From NCBI RefSeq assembly GCF_047948215.1, contig NC_134456.1:195808034-195872033 (forward strand): a stretch of 64,000 nt of DNA, written 5' to 3'. Shown here one piece after another: positions 10,261-22,764 of this stretch. Numbering within the stretch: the stretch's first letter is position 1; the number at the start of each line of letters is the position of its first letter. The stretch is from Lycorma delicatula (taxonomy: Eukaryota; Arthropoda; Insecta; Hemiptera; Fulgoridae). The notes under the pieces are model-generated. The model searched no databases and was not told the origin of the DNA. It was given only the letters and a program-made list of their open reading frames with translations. A program made the position numbers and the translations under genes.

Positions 10261-13200
10261 CTCGCAAATTTAAATAATAAATTATATATACGTATTTATC
10301 GTACTTTTTATTTAAAATTCATTTTTATTTAAAATAATGTTCCCTGAAGTTATCCTTTGTACTTATCGTACGCTTAATGAAAGTTGTCTTTAAAAAATAA
10401 AATAATAATAATAAAAGTAATTACCATTTGTTAAAATAAAATTTTTATTGTTCCACTAAAAAGGATCTTTAATTGTTAAAAATTTTATCTAGCAATAAAT
10501 ACCTACAATTATTTTTAACTAATATACTTCATTAAAATGAAGTGAGTACTGTAATTTATAATTTCTTTATTTTATAGATTTACTTGTATTGATTACTTAC
10601 AGGCTGCTACTCATCTACTAATTGTGGCCAATAAAGGCTGCTGAGTGTATGACAGACTACATTACAGCAGAAAAAGGTACATTAATTTCCTCCTTTAAAA
10701 TATCTACTTCAATTTAACGTACAGGTGTAACGAATATAAAGTAAATATAGAAAAAGTTAAAGCACCACAGCATAGAGAAAACTTTGGTGCTGTTTCTGAG
10801 ATTAATGATGTTTTATAAATTTTTAATCCGTCTGTAAACAAAACGAAGGTATCTTTTATAAAGTTGAATATTACGCACATTTCAGTGATTTTGGCATACA
10901 AGTGTGTAACTATATATATTGTAACTCTTTAGTGGAAAAGGAAAATAATTGAACAAAGAACATTTAAGAGTAAGATTTGGTGTTAGTGTATAATATAGGT
11001 TCCATAAGGTTAACTTAAAATTATACAAATTTAAGTTCAGTAAAGGAGATTAAAGTTCCTACTTTACGCAACTTATTGGCACATAAAATTAGTGTCAGCT
11101 GGACTTGATAAAACGTTTGTATTAAAACTTACGTGTTCATTCTTAATAATAAAAATTTCATGCCGAGTTTGCTAAAGAAAATGAGGAGTGAAGTGCAAAA
11201 ATTCCGGCGATATTTAACCCTATAAATATGTTCATCACAGGAAAAAAGATGTTTAATAAATATATGATATTCATTAAACAACTTTTTTAAACACATCTTT
11301 TTTTTTAAACACCACCAGAGAAATTATACCTGACTGTTGGTAACGATATTTCAGAAGCTTTATACGCATAAGAAAGGTGGGATAGAATATTTAAAGTAAC
11401 AAGTCAATGTACTATATTTATTGTTAAAATTAATTGCTCAAAAAAAAAAAAAAGTTTATATACATCACCCTCTTCACTTAGGCAACTGAAATCGTTCGGT
11501 TATAGCTAATTTTTAATCATTATGCTCGGTGGAAATAAATTATTGTATTAGATTATTGTATTCACTTTTATTTTGCTGTTTTATTAATCATCAGTCTCCA
11601 GTGTAAGCTTGTTAGAAGAAAATGTCCTCTTACTCGTTATTGCCTATGCTTATTGTAACGCATTTATGACGGTTCAAACGAGCCTTTTAACTGATAACCA
11701 GTAAGTACGTTCATTTGTAACTATTTTAGAAATGTGATGTATAATAAAATCAGAATGTATTTAACATTATTCATTAAAACTGACTAATCATTATTTTTCA
11801 GTTCATTAAAATTGATTAACTATGAGTGTTAATTTACTTTATGTATTAATAAGCTAGTTTATGGTTCAAATAAATTTTGTTTTATTTGTATTTTGGTTGT
11901 TGTTTTCTATATTAAGTAGGCATACATGAAAAGTATTCGTCTGAGATGAATACTTCTTTCAAGTTTCACCGAAATATGCAGTTATATTTTCTACTCAGAC
12001 AACATCATTAGATTGTTGAATGTCAGTTTAATACTTTTAAATCTAAAATAGAGGTTTTTAATTCTCTTCTGTGGATTAGTTCTTTTTTTATGTTGTTATG
12101 AGAAGATCGATCCATCTGAGGAAAGTTTTCTCCATCTTATACTTATGCTCAAAATAAAAACTGTTTCTATTAACAATTGCTAATTGAATGAATTAAATTA
12201 ATATTATTTTTTTAATTTAATAGACTTTTAGAATAGCTGTTACTCCAAATCCAATTAAGTTAATCTTGTATTGTAATTAGTTATTTGTGGTAAAACACAC
12301 AGAAATATTCTTTAGATTACCAAGTGTGCATTGAAGTAATATATTATCTTTTTTTCTCAAAATAATTTTTTTTTTTCTCTAATCATAATGAACCGAGTAA
12401 ATCAATTCTGGTTGATAAAATGAAAAGTTTAGAGAAACTGCCTTTTACTCTTTTTTTGACGATGCCTCTTCTAAATGAAAAAAAGTTAAAAAATATGTCA
12501 GTATTCCACTTATTATTTTTTATAAATTAACAAAACAAATTACCTATCAGGAAATATTTAAAAAAATTGGATTTCTTTTTTTGGTATCTCTGTTGAAATC
12601 CTAAAATATTCATTCTTGCCAGACTTACATAGTTTATGAGAAATGTTTTCAAAAAAATTTCGTTCAACTTGTTCTTTTTTTTAATATTGTGGTGATGTAA
12701 TATCAAACTGATTATAGTTTCATTAAATGGTTGGTGGAAATGGCTAAACTGATACATATAATCTAGATTATGTTAGATACTGTTAAGGGAATACAATACC
12801 TAATAATTCAAAGGTCGAACTATGGTAAAAAAAAATATGGTCTTATTTTACGGAATTTTTTTTGTATATGGTTTTTTATCATTAGACAGCTTTGCTAATG
12901 TTTTTGGAAAGAAAATAAGCTTAAACGTGAAGAAAGTAATTAAAATAAATCATGGAAAAAAATTAAATTTTATTAAAATAAAGAAAATTATTAGACATGA
13001 TTGCCAAATAACACAAGTGCTTAGTTAAGATTTTTTTTTATCGCATGTAGAAGATTCTTTAGCCAGCTTTTGTTGTTAAGAGAAAGCATACTGTTTCCGA
13101 ATATCATAAGCAATACGATAACGATTCAATTCTAAATATGAATTCTGGAGAAATTTACTACGGATAATCAACAGTTTAATGTCGATTATTTGTTTCAATG

Positions 13201-13301
13201 TTTATATAATACCTAACCGGTTAAGCGGTGTCGCTTATTCTCCTGTTCAATTTAAAATTTAAAAAACAAAATCGAAATTTTAAATTAGGATGTCATGTAT
13301 T
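10261..13301. other. AT-rich stretch, no gene seen
   Basis: Nothing recognisable. A frame at 12822-13028 begins with a hydrophobic stretch that mimics a signal peptide, but its remaining Lys/Ile/Asn-rich sequence is typical of chance frames in such DNA. Confidence 0.5.
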
Positions 13302-13470
13302 GTCGGCTTCCGTAGCGCGAGTGGTAGCGTTTCGGCCTTTCATCTGGAGGTCCCGGGTTCGAATCCCGGTCAGGCATGGCATTTTCACACACGCTACAAA
13401 TCATTTTTCTCTACCTCTAAAGCAGTACCTAACAGTGGTTCCGGAGGTTAAACGAAAAAAAAGAAAAAAG
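13302..13470 (+). mobile_element. tRNA-derived SINE, family 1, copy 2
   Basis: Same organisation as 1186-1350: GTCGGCTTCCGTAGCGCGAG, an ideal B box GGTTCGAATCC at 13356-13366, CAGGCATGGCATTTTCACAC, then the tail ACCTCTAAAGCAGTACC...GGAGGTTAAACG and an A-rich end with the pattern A8-G-A6. Identity to copy 1 is high through the head and falls in the body. The 128-codon frame that crosses this element is an artefact of the SINE being open in one frame, not a gene. Confidence 0.85.
13356..13366 (+). promoter_or_regulatory. Pol III B box of SINE
   Basis: GGTTCGAATCC fits the tRNA B-box consensus GGTTCGANTCC exactly, in the position expected for a type 2 internal Pol III promoter. Confidence 0.75.
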
Positions 13471-14026
13471 AATGTTATTAAAAAATATTTAACCCACTTC
13501 CGGTTGTTGATTGATTTTATTTTTTCTTTTTCGAATCAAATATTCAGATTTCAATTTTTAACACATTTTGTAATATCCGGTATAAATGTGAACTTTAGAA
13601 TTAAAAATATATAAGAGAATATTTTCAAATTTAAACAATCCTCTTATGGAACCGCAAATGAAAAAAAAAATCCTTTCGTAGATGTCTCTTCAATCTTAAA
13701 GAATATTCAGCTTAAATTTCACATTTTTTTGGTTCAACGGCTGACCCTCAAAGCCTTAATCTATAATATTAGTAATACTATTTACAGATTAGGACAGATT
13801 ATAAGTACGATATTTCATTTTTAACATTATTGCTTGATTTCTTTTATATTTTTTTATTATCTCATAATTATTGTCATTACTGTCTATCTTTTTAATGTCC
13901 GTGTGCTGTGGAAAGCTCACGGTATAGAATTATAAATAAAATCTTAACTATCTATATTTTTATATGTAAATATAAATACTGATCGTTGAATTATTTTGTG
14001 TTATTGTATCATGATTGTGAATTTAG
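13471..14026. other. AT-rich stretch, no gene seen
   Basis: No coding or repeat signal recognised. It ends in an AG dinucleotide that could be a splice acceptor for the candidate exon that follows. Confidence 0.45.
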
Positions 14027-14091
14027 TGCTTTATGATAGACGGTGGAGGTTCGGTGGCCCGCAGCAACTTGTATAGCCCACCAGTAAACGA
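14027..14091 (+). CDS. Candidate small coding exon, unassigned
   Basis: A 65-bp, GC-richer block lies between an AG at 14025-14026 and a GTGAGT at 14092. In one frame it contains an ATG and reads MIDGGGSVARSNLYSPPVN, which is soluble, Gly/Ser/Pro-rich and unlike the Lys/Phe/Ile bias of chance frames here. The sequence before the acceptor is only weakly pyrimidine-rich. The donor is embedded in a (GTGA)n/(GTAA)n run, so several donors in tandem are possible. I do not recognise the peptide. It could be a short exon of a large gene whose introns fill this window, or a chance block. Confidence 0.28.
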
Positions 14092-14112
14092 GTGAGTGAG
14101 TGAGTAAGTAAA
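14089..14112 (+). repeat. (GAGT)n microsatellite with donor-like units
   Basis: CGAGTGAGTGAGTGAGTAAG: each unit is a GTGAGT or GTAAGT, a good match to a 5' splice site. Confidence 0.7.
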
Positions 14113-15117
14113 AGAGTAAATGGAGTGGATGTTTAGTCAGGCTGGGTCTAGACTTCTAGCTAGAGGAAGAATTGAACTTTATCATATTAAAGATCGCTCT
14201 CACGTAATGCCTGGTTGAGAAGGGTCGACAGCACATTTACTTTTGTCTTTATTTATTAGTTTTATGAACATTGGTTGCCCATTCAAAACGCCCTCTTTTA
14301 TTAATTAAAATCACGAGGGATTGAGAACTATGAATCCGTTTCAAGTTATGCTTTGTTGTTGATTTTTCTATTTTTCTTTCTTTGACTTTTCAATCTTTTT
14401 ATTATTATTATTATTACTGCGTTATTCATTTAAATCATTCTGTAAATTTATTAACTTAAAAATGATGCATTTATTGGAATTGAGACATTTTGAGTTACAT
14501 TTAATTGAAGATTTTAAAAATTTTCTATCAATACTGAATGAATGAATATTCTTCATACGGTTTTTTAAATTGTAAAAATAAGTATAAAGCCTTTAGTTGC
14601 TTGTGAATTAAAAATGTTAAGTTCAATCAAATCATATTTTAATTCTAAAAGAAGTCAGACATCATAACTGAACGGAAGGTTGAGAAATTTATAAAAAAGG
14701 TTACAGTTAAGATATATGTACAGTAAATTACTTTTTTGTTTGTTTTTACATTTAAAGTTGACTAGTTGATTCCTTTTAGTATGATGGTAGTATCATAACA
14801 AAATATCGTAATCGGAAAATGCTTTATAAAGATCTACATCAATTTCTCGTATTAAATTACAATATTATGTTTACCTTTGTTTTCTGATTCTAAAGAATTT
14901 ACATCAATTTAGTTTCTATTATCAAATTTTTAAAGTTAGTTTCTTTAGGAATTACCTATCAACCTTGCTTATCATATGTAGTAAGTTTTAATTCGATGTT
15001 TATCTATCTCTTAATTGTCATAAACCTGTTCATTTACATCTTTAAAAACTTGCCTAATTATTATTATTTTTTACTATCACCAAATCTAATATGATTTTTA
15101 TTGTGTTAAGTTTTTTT
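14113..15117. other. AT-rich stretch, no gene seen
   Basis: Nothing recognisable apart from a (TTA)n run at about 14398-14417. Confidence 0.5.
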
Positions 15118-15810
15118 ACTTCCTTGTATGAAGTAAAGAAAGTATTGTGATCGCTAAAAATTATGGTTTTCAGATTTCAACGGAAATATCCATTTTGGCC
15201 ATCTCTGAATCCATTTTGACTAGTTTCGGCGTGACATCTGTACTTACGTATGTTCTTCGCATAACTCAAAAACGATTAGCCGTAGGATGCTGATATTTTG
15301 GATTTAGGACTATTGTAACATCTAGTCGTTCAACTCCACTTTGTGTCCAAAAAAGTCCGAAATCCAAAAAATTCAGATTTTGGAATTTTGCTTAACTGCA
15401 GCATTAAGCCCTCATTGAGACCGCTTTTCAACTATATATCATAAGTATTACTTATTTTCTTTGGTTCAAGAATTATAGCCAAATAAAATTGAATTAATGA
15501 AATATTTAGATCTTAGAAGGGATCTTAGAAGCATCTTAGAAGATCTTAGAAACACATCGGTTTGAATCAGACTTCATCTCCTTTTTTTTAAATTTAAGTA
15601 TATTGATTTATTAATAATTAATTATTAACCTCTGATTGTATAAAAAAAATTACGATAAGTAGTAATTCAATAACAATAACAATAAAAAAAAGTATGAAAA
15701 AATATCGGAAATTATTAATGAAATAAAATTTCGTGTACTTATCATTTTAAAAAAAATGTGTACATGTAATTTAATTGGCGTACAAGGAAGTCATGTGGTG
15801 TCAACATCAG
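15118..15810 (+). mobile_element. ACTTCCTTGTAC-ended repeat, copy A
   Basis: A ~690-bp interspersed repeat present four times in this window. It starts ACTTCCTTGTAT (15118-15129) and carries the inverse GTACAAGGAAGT at 15780-15791, so the ends form a 12-bp inverted repeat with one mismatch. It then runs to CATGTGGTGTCAACATCAG, a small terminal hairpin. Shared internal landmarks are CATAACTCAAAAACGATTAG, TTAACTGCAG, TTATAGCCAAATAAAATT and a B-box-like ATCGGTTTGAATCAGAC at about 15556-15572. It has no long ORF, so it is non-autonomous. Copy B follows in opposite orientation 176 bp away. I recall the sequence as common in some hemipteran assemblies but do not know its class. Confidence 0.85.
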
Positions 15811-15986
15811 ATTTTTTAAATTTCTATTTTCTACACACTGTTGTGATTTTTACATACCTGATGAATGTTTAACGGACAAATATGCATGAATTAGGTATCT
15901 GATCCTGATAATGGAATGACTGACTTATTGAATAAATATTTTTTTTTGGCGCAGACATTTTTTTAAATAGCATATTACAAAAATTG
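15811..15986. other. Spacer between inverted repeat copies A and B
   Basis: 176 bp of AT-rich sequence separating the tail ends of copies A and B. It would be the loop if the pair folded. Confidence 0.6.
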
Positions 15987-17205
15987 ATGTGGATACCACA
16001 TGACTTGCTTGTACGCCTATTAAATTACATATACACATTTTTTTCTGCACTTTATTTAAACTTATTTTATTTGAAAGTAGATACGATCCTCCAATTCTTT
16101 AATGAGGTGGACAGTTACACAATTGCTAAAATATTAGTTTTTTTTAACATAAAATATTTATACAGTTATTAATTCAACAATCTTACCTGAAATATTACGA
16201 TAGAGTCCTTTTATTACTCTTTAAATAAATGTAAGTCTTATATCTATCTAACCAGTATAAGGCACCTAAGATCCATATTACTGTAGCTAACAAGGGAAAG
16301 GCTCGGGCTTCGAGACACCGATTTGAACCATATTGCGTGTGTGAATAGTATACTGTTTACGCGTCTTCATTACAAAATACTAACACTCAATATTCAATTA
16401 TACTCAAGAAAAATGGTCGTAAAAATTTCCTTAGCATTTTATATTAGTTTATATATTAACTTGTTTCACGTCGCTCAAGTAGATATGTGGTGTAAATGAG
16501 AACGTATCGGATTCGTAATCATGCACACATCGGTTCGAATCCGACTTCATATACATATATTTTTTTTAACTTTTGTTTTTTAATTTAAATATATTGATTT
16601 ATTTAATCTCTAATTATAACAATTTTTGAATTAAAATGAAAAGAACAAAAATTTTATTTCATTAATAACTTCAAATTTTTTTCATATGTTTTTTGTATTG
16701 TTATTATTGAATTGTTGTTTATTGTTAAAACGTTTTTTAATTAGAGGTTAAGAATTATTAATAAATCAATATATTTAAATTTAAAAAAGTTAAAAAAAAA
16801 TGAGATGAAATCTGATTCGAACTGATGTGACTTCCCCTGTAAAATCCAAATATTTCATTAATTAAAATTTTATTTGGCTATAACTCTGAAACCAATGAAA
16901 ATAAGTAACATTTATGAATATCTTTGAAAATCTCTAACGAGGGCTTATTACTGCAGTTAAGAAAAAGTCCAAAATCCAAATGTTTCAAAATTGAAATCTC
17001 CTGTATATACATTTTTGGCCCAGTCGATTGCAGTCAAAAGGGGAGATGCACAACTAGATATTACAACAGTCCTAAATCCAAAATTTCAACGGCTAAAATT
17101 CTACGGTTAATCGTTTTTGAGTTATACGAGATACAGACATCGCGCCGAAACTAGTCAAAATGGATATTTCCGTTGAAATACTTCCTTTACTTCGTAGAAG
17201 GAAGT
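15987..17205 (-). mobile_element. ACTTCCTTGTAC-ended repeat, copy B, interrupted
   Basis: Read on the minus strand. The 3' end is at 15987 (TGATGTGGATACCACATGAC) and the 5' end at 17205 (ACTTCCTTCTACGAAGTAAA on the minus strand). Homology to copy A covers 15987 to about 16045 and about 16625-17205. The ~580 bp between do not belong to the basic unit and look like an insertion that carries a tRNA-like segment. Internal marks (TTATTTGGCTATAACT inverse, CTGCAGTTAAG) match copies A, C and D. There are small deletions near the 5' end. The short open frames here are chance products of the repeat. Confidence 0.82.
16046..16624 (+). repeat. Probable insertion in copy B with tRNA-like segment
   Basis: This block splits copy B. 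At 16469-16545 it has a tRNA-like arrangement: an A-box-like ATGTGGTGTAAATG, then ATTCGTAATCATGC, and an ideal B box GGTTCGAATCC at 16532-16542, with GTCG near the start and CGAC near the end. After it come TTCAT and a T-rich run that also follow the B-box-like site inside copies A and D. Thus the insert and the host repeat share a B-box-plus-tail module. A weaker tRNA-like patch lies near 16290-16335. Confidence 0.5.
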
Positions 17206-20200
17206 AAAAATAATTTTGAAAATTAATTGTGTTGAAAACGTAAGAAATGAACAGTTTTGTAAGATGAACTGGGTAAAACGAAGCGTGAGAAAAAATACTC
17301 TGAAGCAAACTGTAGAACTTTGTCTTTAGATTACATATTAAGAAATCTAGGTTTATCTAATTTGATTATAAAAGAAGAATAAAAACTGTAGAAAACAAAA
17401 ATTTGGAGTTCTTATAATAACCTTGTATAATTTTTCTGAAGGCCTCTAATTTTTGGAGAAAAATCCATTTTCGTTGCTGATAATATTTGGCTGGCAAAAG
17501 CCAAGTAATTAATGATTCTAATACGCATTTTCCATCCTTAATAAAAATATTTTCTGACTAAGATTGCGGACAGAATTAAGCCTCTAGTTAGAGAATGACT
17601 TAAGCTGCATCCGGGTAGGTTTGTTTGTCTTTTAATGTATTTTTGATAAACCTTATTTTCTCACCATTTACTCTCTTCTCTTACCGTTGATTCCTTCTTC
17701 TCCATTCTGGATTCCGTACGAGTAGATCAGATCCAGGGAGTTCCACATTAATAAGCGTCGGACTTACCAACAACTGCATTCTTATCGGATCTGACGACTC
17801 AAATCTGGAACTTTATTTTTCTTCTCCGATATTTACACGATATGCCTAATGATTAAAGTACCTATCATATGAACTCTCTCCTATTCCTATCAAAAAATTC
17901 ATAATAGATAACAACGGGCGAAACAGGAACAAATGAGTGATGAAAGAATTTCAAAGAGCAATCGTATCGGTTAACATGTTGATGGAAGGCTGAGAAGGCG
18001 CTGGAACCGGTCGATATCCTATATCGTGTTGTGGAATATATTTTTGGATATAATTAATTCTGATACTGTCTTATCGTATGAAAACTTCAACTTCAAAAAT
18101 TCTCAAAAGATAATTTTAATTAATTAGTCCCTAAAATTGCTAACATTGTAACATATATCTAATGTTTTTCCTTGTTAGATCGTTTTTTCAACTTGATGTT
18201 AGCTTTTGTTATCTTTTCTTTGCTCTACAAGTTTCATATAACACCTCATAACTGCATCAGTGAGTTTCACATCTGTCTTCTTGTTAAGTTATGCGAACAT
18301 AACACACGTTCTTGTCGATTTGTGCAAGCGCAAGCCACTTAGAGCGGTAATGAAGATGGTATAATAATAAATGCGAGTTACGCAAGTTAATAATTAAATT
18401 ACTTACATCTAGCACTATTAATGTAGTAAATTTTATAGCATATTACATATTCTACTCTATCTGTAACAATCAGATGCAACAGTCATCTAAACTGAAACAA
18501 ACAACCCTTGCCGATTGCTGAATGTAAACTGGCAATTTAATGACTGTACATGCAGGAAATTGCATGCAGATTACTGATCTGTGTTCAGCCGGCATTTGGT
18601 CACCCCAAGCACGTTTCATTGTCTTTACAATGTTCACTATGATTCTCCAACTGTGAGTTTGATGAGATTGTTTTCATTAATATTTGTTGTAATTTTTTCA
18701 TTTATATTAAAAAATGTTATTTACTTTATAGAAATGAGTATTTATTTTATTGACAAATAATAATTAGATTAATAAAGTAGTTTTATTATTTATTAATAAA
18801 ATGATTTTTATATTTAAGCAATTACACTAATATAATAAAAAATGGTACCTCTATGTACATCGATTATTTTGTTTTAATCTTGGAGTATTACTAACTTATA
18901 GATATGACCGATTTTAAACTTTTTTCTATGCAGTCTTGTTCTTGGAACATAAAACTGGTTTTAAAGAAAGCTATACCATGCTTTTACTTAAATTTTGAGC
19001 AATTATTGAGCTAAATCTTGTCCTAAATATTTTTTTATTGTTGTTTTGGTCTGTCAATAGATTTTCCTTGATGAAAAATGCTCATCTATTTACACGAGTA
19101 TGTATTTTTGCTTAATTCTGAATTTTATAAAACCTTTAAAAGCTAAGAAAAGTTATATCAGATAAAATTTAAAAAAATCAAGTTGAAAAGCTTATCTATC
19201 TATCCATCATTTATTGTCACAACTAACTTTTTATTTAAACTTTTCTTATGAAAAGATACTTTATTAAAATGATATGTATAATAAAAAAAATAAATAAAAA
19301 CCATAAAATTTGTCCCGTTTTTGTTAAATAATTTAACAAATCGATTTCAATATTCCATTAATCAATGGAACTGCCCCGTGATGAGATATGATAGTATTAT
19401 GCCACTTAACAATCAACGATACGCTTTGCGATAATTTAAGCCGTATTCTTTACTTTCCACTATAACTTAATTCAAAGTTAAAATTATATCTGATGGTTTC
19501 CATTTTTACATTAGGACAAATAAAACATTCAAAATGTTAGTTAAGTTTCGAGATAAAAATATGGATTTAATTACATTCCAGAACTGTGGGTGTATGTGCG
19601 CGCCCTGTGACCAAGAGAGAGGAAGAAAGAAAGAGCTGCGCGCGAATTAATAAAAAAGTTTTTAAAAAATAAAACATTTTAAATAAGTTGTGAATTAAAT
19701 TAAAAGCTTAACTTAATTTAGCTGAAGATACTTAATTATTAACATACTATAATTATTATTTTTTTCATTACAACAGCTTTCAAATTCTTATGTATAAGGG
19801 ATTAAATACACTTTTCTTTCTGCGTCCTTTGTACATATCCATTTCATCCCCTATGTTGTGGCACTTCCAGTATTGTAAAATTAAGAATAAATAAAATAAT
19901 AAAAATAAAAAAAATTGAAACATAAATTGTCTTTATGTAATATCCGCCAACTAATTCAATCAGAAATCTTTTAAACTGTAGACTTAACAGAAAAAAAAAC
20001 GAATTTCAACCTCCAGAAATCTGTTTAAAAATTCAATTCTTATATTTATTTTTATTATTAGCCTGTGTTTTGTAATAGCTTTTGGTTGTAACCAAAATAA
20101 TGATTTGATGTTGGTTCAACGAAATAACATTTTTTTAAATGTTGCTAATTTCGGGTAATGTGTTTAATTTAATCTTTTGTAATGTAGAAAAGTTACTTTA

Positions 20201-22139
20201 TAAGCAGTGAAATAAAACTCTGTCACTTTTATGTGAAAGCTTTATAAAATATTATTACTTAAAGAAGATAACGGATTAAAGAATAATTGATTAATATTTA
20301 CGTCAACATTATTAAACTGTTTTAGTATTCATATTATTTTTAATGGTGTATTAATGTTGCAGTTATTATTTTAATTGATTCATTTGATCTGTGACTGAAT
20401 TCCTGTAGCCATACATATGATGAAATCTATATTATAATAAGAGCCCAGTTAAACGCAAAAAAAGGTTTTTTCTCAGCGGCTATTATGCATTTAATTGACT
20501 TTCTAAGAGAATAGCATAACCAACCGAAGAAATCAGTTACATGGATGTTTTGAAATCAAAGTAATATTTCATTATAGTTATTAAGGTAATTTAATAACCT
20601 CAATAATTACAAACAGTAGCTTCTTACTTTAAGAAAACGTTATAATAGTTAAAAATAATATAGGTACTGAAAAAAATAGACGTATTAAAATCGTAGCAGG
20701 ATTCTTCACGAAACTGAATAAACTTCTTAAAAATCAAATTTATCAACTTTCATCTGAGTCTCCGTATGTTAAACGAAACGCTGTTTTGTTTTTTCAACCT
20801 CGTTGTATGGAAATTAAAGAAAAACCACCGTAAAAACGTTGGAGATTGGTTTACCATCAGAAATTAAATAAAATATAATTTTACAGTCAGTTATGCGTAG
20901 AAAAATCTCCTGAGTAAATTAAGAGAGCATTATAACGTTTAAAGGTTAATTAATTTCCGCAAATAGAATTAATTGAATTCTTTATAGCAGCTACTTTTAA
21001 AGTTAGGATTATTATGATTCCGATTAGTTCTTAGTAGACAGCATATAAGAAGAATATAAATAAAAAATTGTAAAAAATGCAACATCAAATTAAATAATTG
21101 TAATAGCAAATGTATTATGCTTTAATAATAACTTACTTAAAAAAAAAAATCAATAACATTTATTATGGAAGATGGAATATACTGCAAGAAAAAGTTTGAA
21201 TAGAAATGGAAGGATGTAATTTTTTTATCTTTGTATTTTTTCAACTATTCTTTCTTTTCTTTTAATAATCTTCTTTTTTTCATTTTTACTTCGGTGGCCT
21301 ACAATATTTTCAAATGTCTTTTTTATTCTAAAACTATCGATTTTTTTTGCGCGTAAGAGTTGTGTTCATGATGTGAAAGCTCGCTCAGTCGTTTATCTGT
21401 CAAACCAGTATATATTATTTTGAATATCCTGCTTACCCTCAACATATATATATAAATATTTCGAACTTAAAAAGGATTGGAAAAAAATCTGTTATCAGAG
21501 ATCAATAAATAAACTATTTTTCTTTTACAGGAAGATTATTTAATGTTATTTATATACGTATTTATTAGATTACGAAATATCTGTTTACTATTATTTAATT
21601 TGGAATTAAAAAAAAAAAAACGTTCGTCGTTAAGTCAACGATAACAAATTTTTTTTATATATTGTTATAATAAATTAATAAACTAATAAAAATGAATTTA
21701 AATTAGGAAAATAACTTGGATAAAATGATATAAAAGAAAAGCGTATTTACATACTTCACGTATATAGAGAACGTACAGATTTAAAAGTGTATACATTAGA
21801 TATCAAATATTTTGATCTTTTTATATATATATAAGATAACTTTTTAATAATTAAGTAAATAATATAAATGAATAATATCTATATAGTAATAATAATAATT
21901 CATTCATAATTCAGTTTCTTGACTAGGTTAGTTACTCAAATAAATAAACAAATCAGACTTTATCTGTGGAATTCATATCACCTTACTAAATCAAAAATAT
22001 ATTTAAGTAGTCTTATTTTTCCCCTCTAAACTACGCGTAATGTCTTATCAGTACATTCCATCTACCTTTCTTTCTTTTATACACAATGTATATGCTATTT
22101 ATAAAATTTAATTTAGATTAGTTGGGCTAAGCATTGATT
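17206..22139. other. AT-rich stretch with minor GC-richer patches, no gene seen
   Basis: No gene, RNA gene or known repeat recognised. Slightly richer patches at about 17590-17830, 18240-18360 and 18480-18660 have no open frame or splice structure I would defend. TGCATGCAG-like words cluster near 18551-18570. Confidence 0.45.
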
Positions 22140-22165
22140 GTTATTATTATTATTATTACTATTAT
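22140..22165 (+). repeat. (TTA)n microsatellite
   Basis: TTATTATTATTATTATTACT and neighbouring units: a simple sequence repeat. Confidence 0.8.
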
Positions 22166-22728
22166 TGTTATTTCTATCGTCATTGAATGTACCTTTTGAT
22201 TAGCAGTATTGAATAATGATATTGTTTCACCACATATCACATGCAAATTAACGTCTATTTGAAATAACACATCTAATGTTTCGTGTGCGCAGATTTAAAG
22301 TTTATTTTCTTTTAATGCCTGCATTTTAAAATTAATTTTCTTTTGTTATTTTTTTTTCAACTGGTACTTTCAACATAATTATAACAGTTAAACAGGCTCC
22401 AGGACTTAAACACGAATGTTCGTCAGGAAGTTCCACAGTGAGTGTTTTATAACTTTATTTATAACTGTTATTTTACTTAATTTATCAAGTTAAAGTAGTT
22501 CATACTTCATAGTATTAAGTTTTTTCTTGACTAAATTCTTATTTTTAAATATATACATTTAGTTCTTTAATATATACATAGTTCTTTTATAGTAATTTTT
22601 TTTTTTTTAATGATTAACTCATCGAGCATAATTCATTATTTTTAATATCTGTTTAATTTAGTTTTCTTTTTTTGGAATTAGTACAAATCTATTCAATGTA
22701 TATTTTGTGTTAACAAGCTAATTTTTCA

Positions 22729-22731
<3 letters not shown>
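22166..22731. other. AT-rich stretch, no gene seen
   Basis: Nothing recognised. Confidence 0.5.

Positions 22732-22763
<32 letters not shown>
22732..22763 (+). repeat. (TA)n microsatellite
   Basis: About 14 uninterrupted TA units after a GTG. Confidence 0.9.

Positions 22764-22764
<1 letters not shown>

Noticed and set aside
12822..13028. Secreted small protein
   Set aside because: The hydrophobic N-terminus is attractive, but the rest is Lys/Ile/Asn-rich as in random AT-rich DNA and there is no other support.
13228..13614. 128-codon plus-strand frame
   Set aside because: It is the SINE at 13302-13470 read through in an open frame; the middle is translated tRNA-like sequence.
15118..15810. 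Helitron classification of the ACTTCCTTGTAC repeat
   Set aside because: There is a hairpin near one end, but no 5' TC or 3' CTRR terminus, and the 12-bp inverted ends do not fit.
16924..17308. Frames on both strands near copy B of the repeat
   Set aside because: They lie within the non-coding repeat; the same positions in copies A, C and D are closed.
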